Below, one piece after another: positions 46,398 through 55,328 of a DNA stretch of 64,000 nt. Position numbers and translations under genes: made by a program. Position 1 is the stretch's first letter, and every line of letters begins with the position of its first letter. A model generated the notes under the pieces. It had not been told where the DNA came from and did not search any database. It saw only the letters and a program-made list of their open reading frames with translations. Source of the stretch: Candidatus Bathyoplasma sp. NZ (GTDB lineage: Bacteria; Bacillota_I; Bacilli_A; MAG-NZ). The DNA is taken from positions 1 through 64,000 of the forward strand of contig JABENI010000009.1 of assembly GCA_013332095.1 (NCBI GenBank), in the 5' to 3' direction.

Positions 46398-47886
46398 TAT
46401 TGTAATGAACAATGGATTATTTGAATTTAGGATTTTTAAAGATATTATTTTAAGTAAAAATTTTGATATTATAAATTATTCAACAGATGATGTGCATACG
46501 ATTGATGATATTATTATTAATATTACTGATGAAACACCAGATCTTGTAATTATGATAGTTGATGCTAGTAACATTAATCTTTATTCAACTATAATAAAAG
46601 AATTAATCAAAAATGATTTTAAAGATATAGTAGTTTATTATAGAAAATTTAAAAACACTTATTTATCTATTGAAAGTACGACTATACCAGTGGTAACAAA
46701 TTTAAATTTTATAATTGATAACAACTTTGCTGAACTTAATAAAAATGAAACAACTACTCTTGATAATTTATTAAATAAAGATACTTACAAAGAATGTGGT
46801 CAAAATTATAAAAACGCTATGGAGAATGGTGCTAATATGTTCATTTCTGGTTTCTATGATCCGGAATTAGAATATTACGGAACAAAACATGTCTATTTAG
46901 ATTCAGATGTAGAAGATATTGATTTTAATAAATTTAATGACTGTTTAAATATTAATAGTGCTTTAATTCAAGATAATCCTAAAAATAACGAAAATTTCCA
47001 CAAATATTTTTCTCATTATCACACTATAAAAGAAAATATTCTTAAATTTGATGATGGAGAAAGTGGTATTAATTTTAAAATAGATAATCTGTCTCAAATT
47101 AACGATGATAAAAAAATGGATTTTTATAAAATTGAAACTAGTAAAGATCTTGATCAGTTAGAGTTAATTATTAACAATTTTCAGGTTAATGGAACCATTG
47201 ATAAGTCTATAGTTTTAGCCAATTCATGTGGATTTCAAAAAAATACTTGCGTACTTTCTAAATTACCTAGATTTAGACTAGATAAAAATTTAGATATATA
47301 TCCTTGTTTATATTGTGATAAAAGTATTGGGAATTTAAAAGAGGTTCATTTTAATTTATTAAGAAGTGCATCTAGACATTCTAACACAGTAAAATTATCT
47401 AGAAAATGTGATGAATGTATTGCAAAAGAATATTGTGGTAAATGTTCAATGCTAGCAAATAATATTTCAGAAGAACAGTATTGTAATTTTATGAGAAATA
47501 ACAAATATGTTAGTGAATATCTTTATATTTCTTTAATATTTGGCAGTGTTATTTATAAGAGTCAATTATTTTTAAATTCTAAGGATAAGTGTATTCAATT
47601 TAGCAATTCTAAAAAAACTTTATGCTATGAATTTGATTCTGATGTAAAACGTGCATATTTTATCGGATTTAAACTTATGAAAAAATATTATTTATTTGGT
47701 TATAGCCCTACTAAAATATACGAAATAGATAATAGATTAATGTATGTAGCAGAAGCTTTAGCTAGAGATATTTCATTTGATTGTCTATTAGATAATTATA
47801 GCAAAAAATTCGATATTAAAGTAGATACTGCTAAAATACATCTTGCAGAAGCTAGTAAAAAATTAAAAAAATTCAAAGTGATATAA
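46372..47886 (+). CDS. SPASM-domain protein lacking a radical SAM core
   Basis: A 504-residue protein. The N-terminal ~120 residues resemble a Rossmann/B12-binding-like fold (DLVIMIVDASNINLYSTIIK) without cofactor residues. A cysteine-rich segment (~285-385) has SPASM spacing: CGFQKNTC, then PCLYC, then CDECIAKEYCGKC and a final YC. These would hold auxiliary Fe-S clusters. No CxxxCxxC radical-SAM motif is present anywhere. The C-terminus (~430-504) resembles a PqqD-like winged helix. It may act as a partner of the SPASM-less B12-radical-SAM enzyme, supplying clusters and leader binding in trans. The GGGGTG site and overlap with 46137 support the start. Confidence 0.7.
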   Translation: MKKRTYISNIVMNNGLFEFRIFKDIILSKNFDIINYSTDDVHTIDDIIINITDETPDLVIMIVDASNINLYSTIIKELIKNDFKDIVVYYRKFKNTYLSIESTTIPVVTNLNFIIDNNFAELNKNETTTLDNLLNKDTYKECGQNYKNAMENGANMFISGFYDPELEYYGTKHVYLDSDVEDIDFNKFNDCLNINSALIQDNPKNNENFHKYFSHYHTIKENILKFDDGESGINFKIDNLSQINDDKKMDFYKIETSKDLDQLELIINNFQVNGTIDKSIVLANSCGFQKNTCVLSKLPRFRLDKNLDIYPCLYCDKSIGNLKEVHFNLLRSASRHSNTVKLSRKCDECIAKEYCGKCSMLANNISEEQYCNFMRNNKYVSEYLYISLIFGSVIYKSQLFLNSKDKCIQFSNSKKTLCYEFDSDVKRAYFIGFKLMKKYYLFGYSPTKIYEIDNRLMYVAEALARDISFDCLLDNYSKKFDIKVDTAKIHLAEASKKLKKFKVI

Positions 47887-47970
47887 AAAGATATCAAACC
47901 TTATTTAATAATTTATTTAAGGTTATAAAAATCAATTATAGAATTGAATTTGAATTTATATTTGATACCA

Positions 47971-48010
47971 AAACAGAAGGATTGTTCATTCCTTCTGTTT
48001 TATATTTTTT
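47971..48010 (+). terminator. Strong terminator of the maturation operon
   Basis: AAACAGAAGGA / TCCTTCTGTTT with an 8-nt loop and TATATTTTTT tail, 85 nt after the SPASM gene. Confidence 0.9.
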
Positions 48011-48277
48011 GGTTTATTTAAAAACAATAGCAAAAAGAAGAGTTGTTTGATATACAGCACAATCTTATAAGTAATGGGTGCTTAATTGCTTCAAGTTAGA
48101 TAAATGTGATTAGAGCATATATAATATTATTTCCAGCGTATTTTACTAGTATATGAATGTAAAAAACTTTATCAATGGATGTTTAAAAACTTTAATTAAA
48201 AATATTTTTACTAAGGTTTTACACTACATCAAATGATTTTTTTGCCATATGTATATAAGTAAGAAGGAGGTAATAAC

Positions 48278-48412
48278 ATGAAAGAATATAAAATTGTTTA
48301 TAAAGGTTTTCGTGGAATGAAAAAATTAGAAAAGATGTTAAACGAATTAGCAAATGATGGATGGATATTAATTACAACAGATAGGTATTTTCTGTATTTA
48401 GAAAAACTTTAA
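48278..48412 (+). CDS. DUF4177-family small protein, copy 1
   Basis: 44 residues, MKEYKIVYKGFRGMKKLEK, LNELANDGW and YFLYLEKL. The pattern YKxV...LxxxLNxLxxxGW...L fits DUF4177. ATG behind an excellent AAGGAGG site (48263-48269). It is followed by a hairpin at 48461. Copy 2 at 57013 is about 85% identical. Function unknown; location after each peptide block suggests a small regulatory or immunity role. Confidence 0.7.
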   Translation: MKEYKIVYKGFRGMKKLEKMLNELANDGWILITTDRYFLYLEKL

Positions 48413-48875
48413 TTTATTTCATCATATAAATCAGTATAATGAAGCAATGAGATCGGCCATAAATTGGAATTTAAATCTTCCAATTTTGGTTGTTTTTTTA
48501 TAATTAAATATATAATAGATTTTTTTTTTGCTTTTAAAGAAGAATATTTAAGCAAAGAAAAAGTTTATAGATTTTAGAGTAATAGAAGCGCATATGACAG
48601 AATTAAACAAAAACAAAAAGCAAATATGATAATAGTGATATTATGCTTTCAACGTTAGGAAAGATGACTTTATTTTTTCGAAAAATTAAAGAATTGTAAA
48701 ATAAATAAATTAAAGGCTTATTTTATTTATTTATATCAGCGTAAATTATTAATTTTCCGAGTTATCTATTTAAATAACTATCTAATAATCAACCAAAAAC
48801 ATTTAATTTTCATTTAAATTGCTTAACTCTCCTTAATAAATTTTCACCGACTATTAATTTCGACTCATCATTTTG
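48413..48875 (+). other. Terminator hairpin and relic between DUF4177 and mcrB
   Basis: A hairpin AAATTGGAA / TTCCAATTT (48461-48486) with GGTTGTTTTTTT ends the DUF4177 unit. From about 48540 to 48700 lies a decayed frame (MTELNKNKKQI-type, LYFFEKLKNCKINKLKAYF) that matches 57960-58120. Nothing else is visible up to the promoter. Confidence 0.55.
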
Positions 48876-48920
48876 TGTCGAATAGAATAATTGGCGAATT
48901 TTGGTAATTAATGATATAAT
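48876..48920 (+). promoter_or_regulatory. Spo0A-box promoter C, before mcrBC
   Basis: TGTCGAA (48876-48882) and TATAAT (48915-48920), 39 nt apart. The intervening CGAATTTTGGTAATT-type sequence is shared with promoters A and D. The start codon of mcrB is 123 nt downstream, nearly the same distance as at promoter A, and the leader also contains the same GAGGTTTAAGA block. Confidence 0.6.
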
Positions 48921-49042
48921 ATCGTTGATAAGTTTTAAAAAATACTGATTTATTTAGTCTGTTAGAGGTTTAAGAAAAAAATGTTTTAAAGTAATTTTAA
49001 ACTATCAAAAGGGCTGTATAATTTCAGAAAAGGAGAAATTAC

Positions 49043-51280
49043 ATGAGATTATTTTTAGTGAAATTTAGTAATAAGTATCCAGAGCAAATTGAAGGTAAAT
49101 ACTATGTTGGTGGTGACGTAGGGAATCCCTATTACGGAGACGTTCAAGAGGGTGACTATGTTTTCCCTGCATATGAAGGAAAAATTCTTGGGTTATGGAA
49201 AGCAAAAGGATTTGGACCATTGAAAAGAGGACTAATTAGTGAGACAGCGATGTTTTTTGATGAAATAAATCATTATGACAATGTTTTAGTTATCGACAAT
49301 TTTTGTATGTATAAATATTTCGTACATGATTTAAATCTTTTAAATAAAGCAGTTAAGACAATTAAAAATTTGGGTTTTATTCCTATTGCCCAGCATGAAG
49401 GTTGCCCACATCCAGAAGATATTGATTTTATTCAGGGAACAATAAATATGTTTTTTGGTTTGAGTAACGATTTTTCTATTGATGAAGGAGATATTCTAGT
49501 AAAGTTATCAAACGACAGTCAATATGAAATTGAAACTATTTTAAGGATGGTTAACTCAAAATTAGTTGAGTATAAAGAGTTATACAAATTGTATCTAGAC
49601 AAAAATGATGAATATTATACTTTGAAAAAATTGCGCGAATTCGCAATTTTAGATAGTGCGCCTAAAAAGAAAAATTATTTGGAAACACTAATTTATGAAT
49701 TAGATCAAAATGGAGTAATGAGAGTTAATAATCCGATTAGTCTTTATGATAGTGTTTTGGTTGGTAGAAAAAAGTCTCATAAATCGAAAAATAAGAATGT
49801 TAAAAAATATGATATTGATGACTTATACGATGATTCATACGAAGAGTATGCGGAACTGTTAAAGTATAATCCAAACATTATTCTTTATGGACCTCCCGGT
49901 ACTGGTAAGACATATGCAACAGATAAAATTATTAACAGTTACGAGAAATTATACAATAACAATGGTACTGTAAGGGCGGCAAAAGAAGAAAATAGAGTAC
50001 ATACTATTACCTTTCATCAATCGTATTCATATGAAGAGTTTATTGAAGGGATTCGCCCATCTTTGGATTCAGAAACGATAGGGTATAACTTAGAAGATGG
50101 TATTTTTAAAACAATTGCGAAGGCTGCCTTCAAAGAGATATTAAGAGAGGATACAAATGAATATATTGATTTAATTAAATCTAATAGCGAAGTTTGGAAA
50201 ATTTCTTTGGGAAGAGTTTTTCAGACTGATCTATATCAAGATTGTTTATCAAACAATTATATTGGAATTAATTGGTTAAAAGAGCATGATTTAGTTGATA
50301 TGGACAAAGAAGAAATTGAATCTCTGTTAATGAAAGAAGATAGAAGTGAAAAACCTACTAATGATGTTAACACTGTATTTGCCTTTACTAACGATATGAA
50401 CATCGGAGATATTGTATTTGTTTATGGTGCTAAGTATGAGGTTCGAATGATTGGAATTATTACTGGTGATTATGAATACTCGGTTGAATATAAATTTAAG
50501 CATACCAGAAAAGTAAATTGGATTAAAGATTTGAATTATCCAATTAATATAGCTGAAGTAAATGGTCATAAAGCGTTAACTATGAAAACAATTTATAAAT
50601 TAAACAGAGTAAATATTAATGATGCCATTTCGCTAATTAAGGATAATCACGAGCAATCGAAATTTTCTGTGGAGGATAAAAGAAAGCCTTATTACTTAAT
50701 TATAGATGAGATTAATAGAGGTAATATTGCTAAAATATTTGGAGAATTAATATCATTAATTGAATCCGATAAGCGTGATACGATGAAAGTTACTTTGCCC
50801 TACTCAAAAGAAAAATTCACAGTTCCAAGCAATCTTTTAATTATTGGAACAATGAATACTGCAGATAGATCAATCGCTTCAATTGATACCGCATTAAGAA
50901 GAAGATTTGCTTTTGCTGAAATAGCTCCTGATTCAAGTATCATAACTAAGAATGGAAATTCTATCATAAATAGTAGCGTAGACATAACAAAGCTTCTTAA
51001 TCATATGAATGATAAAATTTTAGAAGTAATTGATAAAGACCATAGGATTGGACATTCTTATTTTATGCAAATAGAATTTTTAAAAGATTTATATCAAATT
51101 TGGTATTACAATATTATTCCATTATTAAATGAGTATTTCTATAATGACGTTAATAGTATCAAAGAGGTAATTGGAAGTAGTTTTTTTGATGAAAATGGAA
51201 ATGTTGTAAAACTTTCAATGGAACATGAAACAGGAAAAAAATCAAAATTTGAAAAAAGTTTAATCAAAATATATGAGTAA
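49043..51280 (+). CDS. mcrB: McrB-type GTPase of a type IV restriction system
   Basis: A 745-residue AAA+ GTPase that drives McrC cleavage of modified DNA. Residues 1-240 form an N-terminal domain (presumed modified-base reader) shared with the truncated copy at 38054. Walker A GPPGTGKT is at ~283-290, Walker B YLIIDEINRGNIAKIFGEL at ~549, and the McrB signature GTMNTADRSIASIDTALRRRF at ~601. Between Walker A and B an extra ~130-residue segment (~380-510: WKISLGRVF..., IGINWL, GDIVFVYGAKYEVRMIGIITG) resembles an EVE/PUA-like domain. ATG behind AAAAGGAG. Its stop overlaps mcrC by 8 nt. Promoter C suggests Spo0A control. Confidence 0.88.
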   Translation: MRLFLVKFSNKYPEQIEGKYYVGGDVGNPYYGDVQEGDYVFPAYEGKILGLWKAKGFGPLKRGLISETAMFFDEINHYDNVLVIDNFCMYKYFVHDLNLLNKAVKTIKNLGFIPIAQHEGCPHPEDIDFIQGTINMFFGLSNDFSIDEGDILVKLSNDSQYEIETILRMVNSKLVEYKELYKLYLDKNDEYYTLKKLREFAILDSAPKKKNYLETLIYELDQNGVMRVNNPISLYDSVLVGRKKSHKSKNKNVKKYDIDDLYDDSYEEYAELLKYNPNIILYGPPGTGKTYATDKIINSYEKLYNNNGTVRAAKEENRVHTITFHQSYSYEEFIEGIRPSLDSETIGYNLEDGIFKTIAKAAFKEILREDTNEYIDLIKSNSEVWKISLGRVFQTDLYQDCLSNNYIGINWLKEHDLVDMDKEEIESLLMKEDRSEKPTNDVNTVFAFTNDMNIGDIVFVYGAKYEVRMIGIITGDYEYSVEYKFKHTRKVNWIKDLNYPINIAEVNGHKALTMKTIYKLNRVNINDAISLIKDNHEQSKFSVEDKRKPYYLIIDEINRGNIAKIFGELISLIESDKRDTMKVTLPYSKEKFTVPSNLLIIGTMNTADRSIASIDTALRRRFAFAEIAPDSSIITKNGNSIINSSVDITKLLNHMNDKILEVIDKDHRIGHSYFMQIEFLKDLYQIWYYNIIPLLNEYFYNDVNSIKEVIGSSFFDENGNVVKLSMEHETGKKSKFEKSLIKIYE

Positions 51281-52505
51281 CAGAAAAACTAATACTAAAT
51301 GGTTATTTGCTGATGAAAAAAGAAAATTAGATTTATCAGATGATGAATTAAAGCAACTTAAAAAATTAAAAAACCTCCTTGGCGAAAATAATGTATTAAT
51401 TCGAAATGATGGAACTGTAACTATTAAAGATTACACTGGTTTTGTACAACTAGAAAATTTACGATTAATCATTTACCCCAAAATTGCTAAAAAACTAGAT
51501 AACAGTAAACTAACTAACGAAGTGTTTGATATATATATGAAAATGTTGTCAGTTTCGGGATATATTAATGTAAAAAAAATACCGAATGCTCAAAATACCG
51601 GCAAATATGAAGGAGATATGTTGGAAATCTTTATTGAAATGTTTGCTGATGGTTTGTTTACGCTTATGAAGAGGGAAATTAATAGAGAGTATAACGATGT
51701 GCAAGAACCACAGGTTTTTTTAAAAGGAAAAATTAATTTCGGTCAAACAGTTAAAAAATTGAGTTTTAAAAAACATGTACATATAGTAGATTACTCAGAA
51801 TTTAATGAAAATAATTTTCTAAATAAAATTTTCAAATCAACTATCAAAAAATTGATTGGAATTACTAATAGAAAGGAAACGAAATCAAAGTTAGTCGTTA
51901 TGTTAAAGTGGTATGAAGAAGTTGAGGAGATTACTTTATCAAAACAAGTTTTTGATAAAGTAAAGTTCAACAGGTTGAATAAACAATATAAGCCAATTTT
52001 TAATCTTGCAAAACTTTTTTTTACAAATGATTCACCTGGAATTAATAATGGTAAAATAGATACAATAAGTTTTCTAGTATCTGGCAGCAGACTGTTCGAA
52101 AAATACGCTTTCGAAATGTTAAAACAATCTAAGGAATATCAGAATTATAATATTAAACAACAAGGACCCGTGAAATATTTATCAAAAATAAAGGATAAAA
52201 ATTGCTTCCGCCTAAAACCCGATATTACTTTGTCAAAAGGTGAGAAACTTGAATTAATAATTGACACAAAATTTAAAGAAGTTAATAGTGTTAGGGATGT
52301 TTCAAATAATGATATTTACCAAATGATCGCATACAGTGTCGGTTATAACTGCAATGAAATTGTTTTAATTTATCCAAAATATTTGGATGATGTGAAACAA
52401 ATATCAGAGGAAATTGAATTGATTACCATCGACAAAATTAATATTAGAGTTGTAAAAATGCAGTTGTGGAAGAAGGAAGAATTCACATCGCTTTTTAACA
52501 TGTGA
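51273..52505 (+). CDS. mcrC: McrC nuclease subunit
   Basis: The 410-residue partner of McrB has the N-terminal beta domain (DGTVTIKDYTGFVQLENLRLIIYPKI split as shorter motifs DYTGFVQL and IYPKI) and a C-terminal PD-(D/E)xK nuclease with LKPDITL and LIIDTKFK (~315-338), then the QMIAYS motif. With GTP-driven McrB it cuts methylated or hypermodified phage DNA. The overlap with mcrB indicates translational coupling. Complete and apparently functional. Confidence 0.88.
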   Translation: MSNRKTNTKWLFADEKRKLDLSDDELKQLKKLKNLLGENNVLIRNDGTVTIKDYTGFVQLENLRLIIYPKIAKKLDNSKLTNEVFDIYMKMLSVSGYINVKKIPNAQNTGKYEGDMLEIFIEMFADGLFTLMKREINREYNDVQEPQVFLKGKINFGQTVKKLSFKKHVHIVDYSEFNENNFLNKIFKSTIKKLIGITNRKETKSKLVVMLKWYEEVEEITLSKQVFDKVKFNRLNKQYKPIFNLAKLFFTNDSPGINNGKIDTISFLVSGSRLFEKYAFEMLKQSKEYQNYNIKQQGPVKYLSKIKDKNCFRLKPDITLSKGEKLELIIDTKFKEVNSVRDVSNNDIYQMIAYSVGYNCNEIVLIYPKYLDDVKQISEEIELITIDKINIRVVKMQLWKKEEFTSLFNM

Positions 52506-52928
52506 TTGTGTTGATAAATTAAATGCTAATCTAGAAAAACATATAAATAGTGATATTATTAATTGTAAAAATATTAATATTTTCAAACAAATAACAATTG
52601 ATTTAACAAAATAAATTATAAATAATACCACGGATGATTGGAATATTATAAGCTCTGTAAAAGGCTACTTAATAGATTGTTCATCCGCCAGAATAATCAG
52701 AATGACCTTCTAATTACGATGATTTTATAAGATAATAATGATTGTTTGTAAGATGTTTACTCAAATAAGAATAGGCTCTGATAAAGGATATCTATTCTGC
52801 AAAGGGGTATGCAGATAAGTTATTTATATTTGATGGTCCATTAGAGTTAAATTTAATTACGATGGTGAAAAAATGGTTAACGGTAAAAGACAAAGAGGAG
52901 TTATAAGCCTAAAAGGAGGAAGTAAATA
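52506..52928 (+). other. Decayed sequence between mcrC and the 52929 gene
   Basis: Coding-like scraps in several frames (CDCVDKLNANLEKHI near 52505, SSVKGYLIDCSSARI near 52650, ADKLFIFDGPLELNLI near 52815) are interrupted by stops and unrecognised. An inverted repeat CGGATGA (52631-52637) / TCATCCG (52681-52687) spans one of them. A good AAAAGGAGG site at 52912-52920 serves the next gene. Confidence 0.45.
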
Positions 52929-53294
52929 ATGAGTAAAGCAGAATATAAAGAGTTGGAAAGTTTTGATTATTGTGAGGAGAACAAAATACCTTATGTTCGA
53001 TATAAAGAGTATCCTAAAAGTATTGGAATATTTGAGTACGATAATATATGTTTTAGTTGTTATGGAGATTCGGATAAAATGAAAGTAATTAATAAAAAGT
53101 GTTATAAAATTTATAAAAAAATACTACAAGAGTGGATAGAAAAAGGTTATAAAGTTGGTAAAAAAGGTTTATTTGGTGAGAAACTAAAATGGTCATTGAT
53201 GACTGATAGAGGTTATACATTTCAGCAATGGAAGGTAGAAAACTCTAAGGAGTTTGCTATTGAGTTTATGGAAAGATATAAAAATGATAAATAA
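52929..53294 (+). CDS. Unknown soluble protein, 121 aa
   Basis: Lysine-, tyrosine- and glutamate-rich, no membrane segment or signal. Motifs such as YVRYKEYPKSIGIFEYDN and LMTDRGYTFQQWKV do not match a family I know. The ribosome site is strong and the frame is clean in a region otherwise full of decay, so it is probably expressed. It may be a small defence or immunity gene by location only. Confidence 0.5.
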   Translation: MSKAEYKELESFDYCEENKIPYVRYKEYPKSIGIFEYDNICFSCYGDSDKMKVINKKCYKIYKKILQEWIEKGYKVGKKGLFGEKLKWSLMTDRGYTFQQWKVENSKEFAIEFMERYKNDK

Positions 53295-53299
53295 AACTC

Positions 53300-53993
53300 A
53301 TAATGTAATATTAAAAACAGTAGAGTTGACTAAATCATTCAAAGGCAAAACAATGGTAGTAATATCGTTTTAATTACCAGATAGGAGTAACGACTGCACA
53401 AGGAATTCCTTGTGTTAGAAGGTATTCATCAATGCTTTATTAATAAAAATATAAATAAAATTAAGCAGCTAGCATATATTTTAAAAATTAATCCATTAGG
53501 TACATTAAATGAATTGATTAAGGAATTCGATAATACATTGAAATAATTAGGTGTCGTTGGTGATTTAACTAAAAGTGATAAAGACTTTAAATTCATTGTG
53601 TTTTCAGAAGAAAAAAACGAAATTAAAAGAATGAATTTAAAAAAAGATGTATTTTTAACATAAACACTTGACTTATTATTTATAGTAGCATCATATAGGA
53701 ACTGGATTTATCTAAGGAAGCAGAGCAAAAGCGGTAAATTTGATATTTTTTCAGATATTAAATCAAAGATTAAACATTATAAAATTATTAATTATATCTA
53801 TATAATGATTGCCTTAATGAGTATAATGCTTGGATTAACCAATATATATTTTTTTATCACAGGAGGTCATCGTTACTTGTCTCTAGTCGCAGGGATATTG
53901 ACCGTAGTATTTGGAGTGTACATATTTTCATTTATATACAAATATTGGCGAAAAATAAATTATTTGAAAAAGCAAAATTTAATTCAAGAATAA
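53300..53993 (+). pseudogene. Decayed XRE-type regulator with C-terminal membrane domain
   Basis: 53300-53370 resembles the first strand of an ABC ATPase (VILKTVELTKSFKGK), then about 53375-53560 has the helix-turn-helix tail IKQLAYILKINPLGTLNELI. The same frame continues, crossing a TAA at about 53544 and another near 53661, as FVLF-type FIVFSEEKNEIKRMNL. It ends in a two-helix membrane domain (53805-53993; IALMSIMLGLTNIYFF, YLSLVAGILTVVFGVYIF). Only two stops interrupt it. It was a helix-turn-helix membrane regulator, possibly of the neighbouring exporter. Confidence 0.5.
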
Positions 53994-54279
53994 ACAATTA
54001 CAGCAATTTACCAAAATAGTATGATTTGTGACTCAAACAAAAAATCTGTCTCATAAGTAAAATTTTATAATAGTAAAATTGAACATTTAGAAAAAGAATT
54101 GACTAAATATATTAGATAAATAAAGTTGTGTTTTAATCAAATTAAAGTTGAAAAAATAAAAAAATGAAATTGAATATATTTTGCAATAATGAAAAATCTA
54201 TTAACGTATATAGCTATATGTACTAAGAGTTGTTACAATAGCGGAATAAACGTAAATATATAGGCAGGGAGATATAAAA

Positions 54280-54380
54280 TTGAAAAATTTTAAATTTCAA
54301 GAAATTGAGACTATAGTTGTCTCAGTAAGGGGGTGGTAATAACAGGAGTTTTTGTTGCTACTGTAATAGTAGCAATTTAA
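54280..54380 (+). pseudogene. Precursor peptide 4, frame broken after 19 codons
   Basis: TTG start with AGGGAG upstream. MKNFKFQEIETIVVSVRGW ends at TAA (54337); the hydrophobic tail (VITGVFVATVIVAI) continues in another frame to 54380. It sits directly before the only intact exporter ABC pair. The break coincides with that of the 39572 copy, at an identical TAATAACAGGA sequence. Confidence 0.65.
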
Positions 54381-54390
54381 TTAGATTTTT

Positions 54391-54420
54391 GTTAAAAGGT
54401 TTTAAAAATAATCTTTTAAC
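54391..54420 (+). terminator. Hairpin between peptide 4 and the exporter
   Basis: GTTAAAAGGTT / AATCTTTTAAC imperfect stem and T-rich tail, 32 nt before the ABC ATPase start. Likely an attenuating read-through point. Confidence 0.65.
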
Positions 54421-54452
54421 CTTATTTATATTAAAATAGAGGAGGAATTATC

Positions 54453-55328
54453 TTGATAATTAATAATTTAAATAAATACTATAATGATTTTCATGTATTA
54501 AAAGATATCAACATAGAAATACCTGAAAATAAGATAGTAGGAATTATAGGTGAAAATGGTGCTGGTAAAACTACATTGATAAAATGTATATTAAATATAA
54601 TTAATGATTATACTGGTGAAATTAAATTTGAAAATGAGTCAAAGTCATATGGATACATTCCAGAAGAAAGAGGATTGTATGCAAAAATAAAAGTTGTAGA
54701 TCAATTATTGTTTTTTTCCAGTCTTAACTCTATTTCCAAAGAAGATGCACTTAATAATATCGACTACTATTTAAAAAAATTTGATATATTAGACTATAAA
54801 AATAAAAAAGTAAAAGTCTTATCAAAAGGGAACAAACAAAAAATTCAATTTATTAGTGCTTTAGTACATAATCCAGATTTTTTAGTATTAGATGAACCTT
54901 TTAGTGGTATAGATCCGATAAATAGTTCAATTTTTATTGATATTATATATGATGAAGCAAAAAAGGGTAAAACGATATTTTTTTCAAGCCATAATCTTAA
55001 TAATGTTGAAAAGTTATGTGATTTTATCTTTATTATCAAAGATGGTCGTATTGTAAATTCTGGATCACTCGAAGAGATAAAATCTAAATATAAAATTAAG
55101 AATAAATATATCATTGAAACTAATAAAAATACCGAAGATGTATTTATAAAAAATAATATAGAATTTCAAAAACTAGATAATAGAAAATACAGTTTTATTA
55201 CCAAAAATAGTAAAGAATTTATCGGTGTGATGAATGCATTTGTAGAAAATGGACAAGAAATACTTGCCTTAGAATCTGATTCAATAGATTTAAATAAAAT
55301 CTTTATCAAGGAGTTAACTAATGAATAA
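54453..55328 (+). CDS. ABC ATPase of the peptide exporter
   Basis: The 291-residue ATPase has GENGAGKTTL (~37-46), the Q-loop region with YIPEERGLYAK, signature LSKGNKQKI, Walker B FLVLDEPFSGIDP and switch His in FFSSHNL. The C-terminal ~80 residues resemble the NatA-type extension. TTG start at 54453 behind GAGGAGG. The stop overlaps the permease start by 8 nt. Fragments of its first ~75 codons recur behind each peptide in the cassettes, so it was the gene immediately following the peptide in the ancestral unit. Likely exports the mature peptide or gives self-immunity. Confidence 0.85.
   Translation: MIINNLNKYYNDFHVLKDINIEIPENKIVGIIGENGAGKTTLIKCILNIINDYTGEIKFENESKSYGYIPEERGLYAKIKVVDQLLFFSSLNSISKEDALNNIDYYLKKFDILDYKNKKVKVLSKGNKQKIQFISALVHNPDFLVLDEPFSGIDPINSSIFIDIIYDEAKKGKTIFFSSHNLNNVEKLCDFIFIIKDGRIVNSGSLEEIKSKYKIKNKYIIETNKNTEDVFIKNNIEFQKLDNRKYSFITKNSKEFIGVMNAFVENGQEILALESDSIDLNKIFIKELTNE

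Larger units (their letters stand above)
47930..48420 (+). repeat. Segment duplicated at 56560-57150
   Basis: From the end of the maturation operon through the DUF4177 gene this stretch resembles 56560-57150 (shared GAATTTG..TTTGATA, a GAAGAGTTGTTTGATA-type segment, TTATTTCCAGC, ATGATTTTTTTGC and the small gene). The 48.0-48.2 kb part contains a frame-broken relic of a ~55-codon frame (compare 56777). It shows that a large block with peptide, ABC genes and DUF4177 was duplicated. Confidence 0.75.
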
